From assembly GCA_014925825.1 (NCBI GenBank), contig JACGCK010000425.1, positions 1 through 25,139 on the forward strand: a stretch of DNA of 25,139 nt, in the 5' to 3' direction. Below, one piece after another: positions 18,406 to 25,139 of the stretch. The position numbers and the translations under genes were made by a program. The DNA is from Pholiota molesta (lineage: Eukaryota; Basidiomycota; Agaricomycetes; Agaricales; Strophariaceae). The notes under the pieces were generated by a model, which worked only from the letters and a program-made list of their open reading frames with translations, did not search any database and had not been told where the DNA came from. Numbering within the stretch: the first letter of the stretch is position 1; each line of letters begins with the position of its first letter.

Positions 18406-18886
18406 GTACGTGTTCTTCGTTGGAATTTGCAAATCTACGTAATGTTGACGCACCACTGAGCAGAGTCGTTCAACCACACGCCCACCCACCTACCAGTCTT
18501 CCCATCGACATCTCCTCTGACAGCGGTCTTCGCAGCAGTATTGATCCATCCCTTTGCGCTATCCAGGGCCAACGTCGCGTGCAGACCATTGACTCGCTGC
18601 CCATGCTTCGATGCGCCCAACAGTCGATCACAACATCCCCACCGCCGTCCTCGCCGCCGCAGCGCGAACGCGCCCGGGCCAGCCTGCGCAGCGCGGCGAC
18701 GAGGAGGAGTGCTGGGGGCACTGATGTCCGTCGCGCACCCGCTGTCGACGGCGCTTGGGATGAGCGCAGGTGCTGGACGGCATGCAGTGCCGGCGGGTGT
18801 GGTTGCGGGAGCAGGGGCGTGCGTGCCACCGCGGGCGGTGCATCTGACGGGTGGCCTGTCGCCTGGGCACGAACGGGTACTTACTT
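18406..18886 (+). pseudogene. Tandem unit 3: decayed 3' fragment of type-I gene
   Basis: The intron-like block is at 18406-18463 (GTACGTGTT...GAGCAG), then sequence close to unit 2. A deletion joins SMSAG-like sequence directly to GCTGGACGGCATGCAG. The end still encodes SPGHERV, but then passes straight into the module spacer motif (TTTCAATATAACGA). It is therefore the most downstream fragment and sits where the full gene would sit relative to seven-TM copy C. Confidence 0.7.
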
Positions 18887-19692
18887 TCAATATAACGATC
18901 CCATCAATGTCGAGCGCACAAAGCGCGTTAATAAACATGACACCCTCGATTAGGAGATTCAAATTAGATGGATATACAAATTACTACTCTACAGCTTCCG
19001 TCATGAATCTGTAACGGTATATGAGTACAAAATGAATAACATCCTCTCGGTACAATGGTGTTCAGCGTGACTTCGGTAGAATTCTAGCAGCCGTTTGCCC
19101 CGTTGGGGCAAAGCGTATTGGGGTATTCGGGATGGCCAATTGAGGCAGCTGTCTGCGTGGTGCGAGTCGTGGGCGAGAATGTGCGTGGTGTGTGTGGGGC
19201 GTGCGGGTGTGTGCGTGGTGGTGCGTGGTTGCGCGGAGTGCTATCACCAAGCAAAGCGCCCACACTCAGTCATGCGCCCTCACAATCAGATCCTCGAATG
19301 GAAATTCCGCCCTCAGTTAGTACGCTCATATCTAGAGATAGATGCTCCCGTCGAATGTGGATGTTATGCTGTTCCCGAGATTGCAATGTTCTGCATGTCT
19401 ATCAGTCTCGGGAGCGTGTTGAAAGCATGGTAAATTCAATTAGAGAACTCAAATGTCTTCATATATGCATTACTATTGTACAGTTTTCATCGCGCAACGA
19501 CGTCTTGCTTCGCACCGCCGAGTCGTGCCGGCTTGATCTCAACGCAGGAGACGGTAAAGGGTACACCTGCGTTAACGCACAGCGCAAAATGTGTCTGAAC
19601 AAATTGCCAAACTGAAATAAGATTAAACTCGGACTCAGCGCTCAAGAAGCTATGTATTAGCGATAGATGTGCAATGTATAGCCTTTCCTAAT
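18887..19692. other. Module III spacer
   Basis: The spacer shows patchy homology to the module I spacer (for example CTTTCAATATAACGA after the type-I fragment; CGCCCTCAGTTA with a following TCT.GAGATA near 19308-19343 and 8677-8698). A roughly 170-nt GT-rich tract (about 19080-19250) seems to be inserted. It begins with a perfect hairpin (19094-19112). No gene is supported. Confidence 0.5.
19094..19112. repeat. Perfect 8-bp stem hairpin
   Basis: TTTGCCCC GTT GGGGCAAA forms an 8-bp stem with a 3-nt loop. It lies at the left edge of a GT/GCGTG-rich tract that has no counterpart in the other two spacers, so it could be an insertion end. It is short enough to be chance. Confidence 0.5.
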
Positions 19693-19700
19693 TATATAAA
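19693..19700 (+). promoter_or_regulatory. TATA box of seven-TM copy C
   Basis: TATATAAA is placed 48 nt before the ATG, as in copy A. The region down to the start (CTCAACGCTTCAGAGATTCGG..., ACACTCTACGCTACAGC) closely follows copy A. Confidence 0.7.
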
Positions 19701-19748
19701 ACCCTCAACGCTTCAGAGATTCGGTATCTCAACACTCTACGCTACAGC

Positions 19749-20954
19749 ATGTCGGAACTCGTCATACCTGTGGATATCGCAAAGTCAGAGATCGGCGGCG
19801 CCTTGATTGCTACCGTCCTTCACGTCTTTTTAATGGGTACGTTCGAATGATCTCTGTCGATTGCGGTAGAATAACATTCAGGCAGGAATGTATATCGTAA
19901 TTTACATTGGAACGATGTATACTTATGGTAGGTTTTCAACAAATCATCGGACATTGCATATTCGTCTGACAGATTTCTAGTCCGATGGAAACCGTCCAAC
20001 CAGCGCATAGTTCCAGCAATTCTCACCATCCAATGCTTGAGTAGCACTGCCTATACTAGCCTTCAGTGGTACGAATTGAAACGGCAATTCGTTGACAACG
20101 GGGACACACTAGACTCGATCTTCCTGTCGTTATACGCTACTCCAGAGTGGTTGCTTCTTGCAAGCGACCTTGCGATATCTATCGTCTTGGTACTTGCGGA
20201 TGGGCTTCTTGTGCGTAAAGTTCCTGCGTAAAAGTATTCGAGATTTATGCTATAACACGGGCAGATATGGCGCTGTTTCTTTCTCTGGGATCGGTCATTT
20301 CGTATCATACTGTTACCGTTGTTTCTGCTCTGTGTTGAGATCGGTAAGCCTAGCTGTTCTGCCAGCGTACGCCCGCTAACCCGTTTTCGTTTCAAGGCCT
20401 CTTCTTGGTCCAGCCAGTGCTTCGCGCAGTATACAATAATTTATCTGTGTCTCCGACCTTAGCACGCACGTTCAATGACTTGGTGGCCATGGCATACTTT
20501 TCCACATTTGCCACCAGTCTTGTCACGACCGCCCTTATTGCCTATAAAATACTAACACACTCAAGATTTTCACGAAAAAGATATGGGCACATTCTCGACA
20601 TTGTAGTCCAATCCGGCGCAGTCTATTCTCTCACAGCACTGGCTACGGCGATAAGCGGTGTGTTGCCTGGGGGTTCAGATATAAGGCATACGCGATCCAG
20701 TTGTCCCCAAAACTACATTCAAGCTCTCAGTGTTTATGTCTCCGTACGTTCCCTTTCTATGAGTATTTCCGTTGAGCTAATAGTAAAGTCAGGGATTGTC
20801 GGCAACCATTATGGTCGCTCGCGTTGTCCTCTCTGCTGACACAGTGCATCCCACAACAACCCATTTTTCGGGGCTGCATTTCCATACGCCAACTGATGTG
20901 GATTTTGAGGAGGGCCCTAATAATACTATTCCTAATGATGTTAATACGCATTGA
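19749..20954 (+). CDS. Seven-TM membrane protein, copy C (intact)
   Basis: Exons: 19749-19836, 19886-19927, 19981-20210, 20265-20343, 20397-20743, 20793-20954; 315 aa, frame kept at all five introns (49-54 nt). Predicted helices lie near residues 19-43, 53-72, 88-117, 131-152, 172-195, 207-230 and 251-275. Motifs are QWYELKRQFVDNGD after TM2, ADGLLIWRCFFLWDRSFRII between TM3 and TM4, DIVVQSGAVYSLTALATAIS in TM6 and GLSATIMVARV in TM7. The soluble tail is acidic (DVDFEEGPNN). No signal peptide precedes TM1. The family appears to be the agaricomycete seven-TM group with an IWRC/W/SFR signature; function and ligand are unknown, and it is not the STE3 pheromone-receptor family. A TATA box sits 48 nt upstream. 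This is the only undamaged one of the three copies. Confidence 0.85.
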
Positions 20955-21458
20955 CAATTTAATTCCAGCAAATTAGATTTCATTTCTTTGCATCCTTTCT
21001 GATTCCTTATCTCTGTTTTTCTTTATCCATCCGAGTCAATCATTTCCGTGCACCCCTTTTCTTCGAACAACCAACGATTCTTGACGTTGAAAAATATGGA
21101 TAGATCTACCATGATAAAACAGACCTATGTATAAGACAGAGTAAAAGGCTAATATGATGTAATGAAGGAAGAGAAGGAATAGGAAAACAAGAGGAAGGAT
21201 GAGATATGGCATGCACGGAGACTTGAATGGGTATGAATGTATGTATGTGGCAGATCATCAAAGGTCGTAAAAGTATGTATATGAAGACTGAAATATGGAG
21301 CTATCCACAGATGACGCAAATGCGGTACGACGACTCAAAATCGCTCACCGCAGAACAAGAAAAAAGAAAAGAAAAAGAAGGAAAAAAGAGTCCATGTGTA
21401 TGCCCAAAAAAATGTCCACGAAAACATTCGAAAAAAATCACCCACTATATCCACCCCC
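20955..21458. other. 3' flank of module III and of the F-box gene
   Basis: Two convergent genes end here. 21149-21239 matches 15071-15160, so this is the right edge of the duplicated unit. A 33-base purine tract (21358-21390) lies just past the F-box gene stop in its transcript direction. No gene is supported. Confidence 0.55.
21358..21390 (-). other. Pyrimidine tract downstream of F-box gene (possible 3'-end signal)
   Basis: All A/G on the plus strand, so C/T in the sense of the F-box transcript, 69-101 nt after its stop. It is comparable in length and position to the tract after the MADS gene. Confidence 0.3.
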
Positions 21459-24400
21459 TCACTGCGCCGCCGCCTGCTTCAGATTCGCCTTCGTCACATT
21501 CACCCCGAAACAATCCTCCAACCACACCCCGCGACGCCGACACATCCTCGCCACCCTTCTCCAAAACACATTCATCCGGCGACCATAAGCGCGCGCGAGC
21601 GCCTCCTCCGCCTCGCGCGCCGCCTTCCGCGCCTGGCTCTCCCTCGCCGCCTTCCCCCCGCCCGCCGCCGCCTGCGCCCACGCCGCCGTGCTCCACCAGT
21701 GCTGGTGCATGAACGGCGCATACGGGGTATGCCGCGCCGCCTCGAGCGGCTGCGGCTCCGGCGGGGGCGACGCGGACGCCGCGGCAGCCGCCGACGGCGG
21801 GAGCGGGCGCATCCTGCACGTGCGGCGCATGATGTCGCTCTCCCAGCTCATGTCGCGCACGTACCGCAGCGCCGGGAACGCCTCGCTGCGCAGCAGGCTC
21901 CCGAACTGCTGCAGCAGCGCGAAATAGGGATCGTCTTCCCGATGCGCCCCACCGTCCTCGTCCTCGTCCTCGTAGTCGTCCTCGTCGTCGTCGCCCCAGT
22001 TCTCCCACCCCTCGGGGTCGTCGAGCGCGCCTGCCCGCGGGTGCAGGCCGTCGCCGCGGCGCCGGCGCAGCGCCTCGTCGAGGTCGCTGAGCAGGCGCTT
22101 CTCCATATCGCGCACGCCGATGAATTGCACGCCCGCGTGCGCGGGGAGGAGCACGTGCGGCGCGATCCAGTCCGGGCGCTGCCAGTTCCACTCGGCGTCC
22201 GCGCTGCAGATGAACTCGGTCAGCGCGGGGCACCACGCCTCGAGCGTGATGTCCTGCGCGTCCTGCATGGCGGCGTGGGTGGGCGAGGGAGGGGGCTCGG
22301 TGACCCACGCCTCCTCGATGGCGCCGGACGAGTGCCCGAGCTCGAGCTGCGTGAGCTTCGCGCCGTGCACCTCGAAGAAGCGCCGGAAGCCGGGCGCGGC
22401 GTAGCCGAAGTCCGCGGCCACGATCGAAAGATGGGTGAGCTGCGGCATGTCCCACGTCGACAGAACAAGGAAGGTCGCGTTGTCGAGCGTCGCCTTGAGC
22501 GTCTTCAGCGCCGGCAGCCGCAGCGCGAACGCAAAGCCTTCGACTGACAAGATGGGCTCCCCACTGCCAGGGGTCGTCGGAAGAGAGGCCAGCGCCGGCG
22601 CGTGCACGGTCGTCGACGTGCTCGTGTACGCCGCCTCGAGCTCCGTCAGCATGTTCGCCGCGCCGTACATCGCCTGCGCCGGGTTCCTGCTCAACGTCGG
22701 CAGCACGGTCCCAACCCGCCGGCCGACCTCGCACGCGCCCCCGACGCCCCACACGTTCGCCGCCCGCTGCCCCATCCCATGCGTCGCCGTCCCGCTGAGC
22801 ACGAGCTCTAAATACTCCAGCTTCCCGCCCATCGCCTCCAGCCGCGGCGCGACGATGTCCTCGTAGAAGCGCACACCCGCCTCGAAGTCTGACGCGTCGT
22901 AGTCATAGTTGGTCCAGGTGAGGCGGCGCAGCGGGCGTTCAAGCAGGTTAGAGAGCAGCGCGTCCGGCGTCAGGAGCGCCTGCTGCTGGCGGCGCTGCGC
23001 CGCGACGACCGCGGACGCCTCCTCGCCGTCCGCCGCGACGCTGAAGGGCGCCACGTCGGACAGGCTGAGCATCAGCGGGTGCATCGGGCGCCGCACGCTC
23101 CTGTAGTCCGCGAACTGCACCACGTTCGGACAGTTCTGGAGGATCAGCAGGAGGTCGTGTGGCGAGCACAGGTCGAGCGCGGGCGTCTCGATATGCAGGC
23201 GTTTGACCCAGCGCCCAACGGAGGGCGGCGCCAGCGCATACGACGACGACTTCCGCGACACGATCGACGCCGCGTCCACCACCTTCTTCCCCTTCCTCCC
23301 AAAACCGCCATTCCCTTCCTTCCCTTTCCTCGTCTCCTTCTCCTTCTCCTTCGCCTTCCCACCGACACTGACGCTCGCCCCGATCCACACGCCCTCCACA
23401 TCCCCGCCGAGCTTGCCCGCCAGCTCCCGGCCCTGCTTCGCACTCGCCACCCACACGAACTCATACAGCACCTCCTCCGCCACCGCGCTCCACACGCGGC
23501 ACACACACCTCAGCGCCGCCTTCGCGCGCATCTGCGCCCTGTACGCCGCGAGCCTTTCCGGGAGGTGCGCGTGCGCCATCGGGTGCTGCAAAAAGGACAC
23601 CGCCTCCGAGTGCGGGTCGTACGTCGTCGGATAGGGGTAGGCGCGCGTGTACGTCGGGTGCTGCCGCGCGGAGACCGCGTTCGATGAGGTGGGAGGGAGG
23701 GCGACGAAGGGGGGGTAGGCGGCGTATTTGAAGATCAGGAGCCAGAGCTCCTCGGGGAGGGACGGGACGAATACGCCAGGGACGCGGGGGCGGACGAGGG
23801 ACTGCGTCGGCGCGGGTGCGGGTTGTGCATGGGATGTGGTGGGAGATGGCTTTTTCGAGGCGCTAAATAGGTTCAAGCGCGGGCGGGGGATGGTGGAGCG
23901 GCGGGACTTGCGCGTTGACGGGTTCTTCAAGGGCTTTGACGACCTGCGCAGCAGAATTTAAGTCAGTACGATTCGTTCAATCAAGCGGCATCCCGGAAGC
24001 ACTGAGACTGGGGGGCGAGAAGGCCAACATTGAAAACGGGAGATGCACGATCGAGGCAAGGGAAGCGGGATTCAAAGAAGGAATAAAGGCGGGCGGCCCT
24101 GCACGGCGCACATTTCACAACTCGCCGGATGAACCAATCAAGAGACACGGCACCCGGTGACTCCAATCAAACGGAAAATATTCAAGGAAAGAAATCGAGA
24201 ACGTAAAAACAGAAGACAGGCAAGACGGGTGCACTTACTTGGGCCGTGTGCGCCTGCCAAGCTCCGCAGACGATTCCGTGGCATCCCCAGAGACTCTGAG
24301 CGGCGAGCAGTGAGTAATCCCACCCGCAATCCTCAGAAGCGAGCCAACGCACCTGGAACTCCCCCTCGCACAAGGCTCAGCGGCCTCAGCCGACGGGTGC

Positions 24401-24642
24401 TCGTGTTCAGCGGCGCGGCGTCGCTCGCCCACGAGCATCCTGATAATCCTGGAGGCGTGGCTCCCCGCCGAGAGCGTTGGAGAGGCAGACGGCCGCTCGC
24501 CACGCAAGCTGGCGGGTCTGTCCCGCGATGTAAAAGGTTGACTTCCAGCGTCGTAGTTGGACGAGGTCGTAGTAGAGGTTGAAGTAAAGAGCGAGGGGGC
24601 CGAGCGGGCGAAGGCGGGGCGTTCTTCCATCGATGGCGGCAT
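21459..24642 (-). CDS. F-box protein
   Basis: Exons (minus): 24642-24239 and 23943-21459, joined by a 295-nt intron (GTAAGT...GCGCAG) in phase 2, giving 962 aa. The start is the first in-frame ATG; the frame stays open upstream without another ATG, so an extra 5' exon is possible. Residues 1-195 are Ser/Thr/Pro/basic and look disordered. An F-box follows, with helix 1 SLPEELWLLIFKY near 196-208. Its second half, ALRCVCRVWSAVAEEVLYEF, comes only after an unusual insert of about 70 residues. A Lys/Glu-rich insert lies near 345-375. The remainder resembles a degenerate leucine-rich/solenoid substrate-binding region of fungal F-box proteins. A very acidic patch (GDDDEDDYEDEDED, about 783-796) and a basic C-terminus (RMCRRRGVWLEDC) close the protein. 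F-box proteins recruit substrates to SCF ubiquitin ligases through Skp1; the target is unknown. Confidence 0.75.
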
Positions 24643-25139
24643 CGCGCTGGTCGATGGGTTATAAGACGAAGGAATGTGGGTGGACGAGATGGATACGAGG
24701 GAGCGCTGGCCAGAAGTGGTGTAGCCGTTGTGTGTGAGTGGTGGAGAGGAAGAAGGACGAGTGTCAACGGAAATGCGGCCGCCCTGGATCACGTGTCGTT
24801 CATGCCCCTTGCCGCATTCTGATTCTCGTTCTCTTGTCGTTCTCTTCCTCTCGTTTGCTCCGTCTTGGTTATTCCACGGCCCAACTATTTTATTGCTGGA
24901 CTTGTATGGATAAATATTATGTACATAGTGCTGTCGGTAATAACAACGGTAAGACCTGGCTGCTCTATATTCGTCTATCCATCTTCAGTTTCAATTGTCA
25001 ATAATCAATCATCACTCGACGTGAAACTTTCACAATCGCGCGCTGCTACTATAAGTCCCTGAAGAACCCGCCATGTCACTCACGGAAAGCCGGCTAATCT
25101 GTCCATCTACTATCCATGATCATCACATCGGAAACGCCG
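24643..25139. other. Upstream region of F-box gene
   Basis: The first about 150 nt is open in frame with the F-box protein on the minus strand but lacks an ATG, so it may be 5'UTR or part of an unseen 5' exon. The remainder is AT-richer with no supported gene on either strand. Confidence 0.45.

Larger units (their letters stand above)
17079..18886 (+). repeat. Three direct tandem repeats (766, 561 and about 481 nt)
   Basis: The anchor CAAATCTACG starts at 17101, 17869 and 18430, giving periods of 768 and 561 nt. The joints between units share GAGAGATCCTCGATTATGGAACAG. The difference between units 1 and 2/3 is mainly one internal deletion of about 200 nt between CCGTCCTC and GCCGCCGCA-like sequence, so units 2 and 3 probably derive from a single deleted ancestor. 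Confidence 0.85.

Noticed and set aside
17079..18886. CRISPR-like or satellite array
   Set aside because: Units are 481-766 nt with coding remnants and are plainly gene-derived; there are no short repeats with unique spacers.
9584..20954. Seven-TM genes as STE3-type pheromone receptors of a mating-type locus
   Set aside because: Tandem seven-TM genes near regulators suggested it, but the STE3 N-terminal pattern and loop residues are absent, and no pheromone-precursor-like CAAX mini-gene was found nearby.
21396..22752. Long frames on both strands overlapping the F-box gene (383 and 435 codons)
   Set aside because: Arg/Ala-rich shadow frames of the F-box exon; the chosen frame alone contains an F-box and balanced composition.
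1..25139. tRNA or rRNA genes
   Set aside because: I looked for tRNA B-box-like GGTTCRANNCC and rRNA-like blocks and saw none convincing.

Overview
The window looks like nuclear DNA of a filamentous basidiomycete, most likely an agaricomycete. The genes are split by short introns (about 49-73 nt, with a few of 139-295 nt) that have GTRNGY donors and CTNAY-like branch sites. Conserved genes are very GC-rich. Protein types also fit: a MEF2/RLM1-type MADS factor, a long F-box protein, secreted Ser/Thr-rich single-pass membrane proteins, and seven-TM proteins with an IWRC...W..SFR motif. All identifications come from reading motifs; no database search was possible.

Layout. (1) 1-2643, minus strand: a CCAAGCC-rich repeat runs into a broken 5' copy of a polytopic acyltransferase-3-like gene, followed by the intact intronless gene (1078-2643). 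(2) 3235-5957, minus: a seven-exon MADS-box transcription factor (696 aa model). (3) 5958-6470: a divergent promoter region. (4) 6471-8146, plus: an eight-exon type-I membrane protein (422 aa model) with signal peptide, Ig-like ectodomain, Ser/Thr stalk, one TM helix and a cytoplasmic coiled coil. (5) 9584-10750, plus: seven-TM gene copy A, frameshifted near its 3' end. (6) 11796-12556: a dead copy of the type-I gene's 3' half, followed by dead seven-TM copy B (13471-14643). (7) 15.1-17.1 kb: gene-poor DNA with a possibly decayed minus-strand gene. (8) 17079-18886: three tandem, decayed 3' fragments of the type-I gene. (9) 19749-20954, plus: intact seven-TM copy C (315 aa). (10) 21459-24642, minus: a two-exon F-box protein (962 aa model). 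(11) Upstream DNA to the end.

The main story is 6.4-21.2 kb. A two-gene module (type-I membrane protein, then seven-TM protein, same strand, with recognisably shared spacer DNA) is present three times. The two genes survived in different copies: the type-I gene is intact only in module I, and the seven-TM gene is intact only in module III. The decay events can be read directly: a 16-bp tandem duplication, nonsense changes, an 8-nt exon deletion and a lost TATA box. The module interrupts an otherwise ordinary pair of conserved regulatory genes (MADS and F-box), so this is a birth-and-death island of lineage-specific membrane proteins. Their functions are unknown; a joint surface or sensing role is only an inference from pairing and topology.
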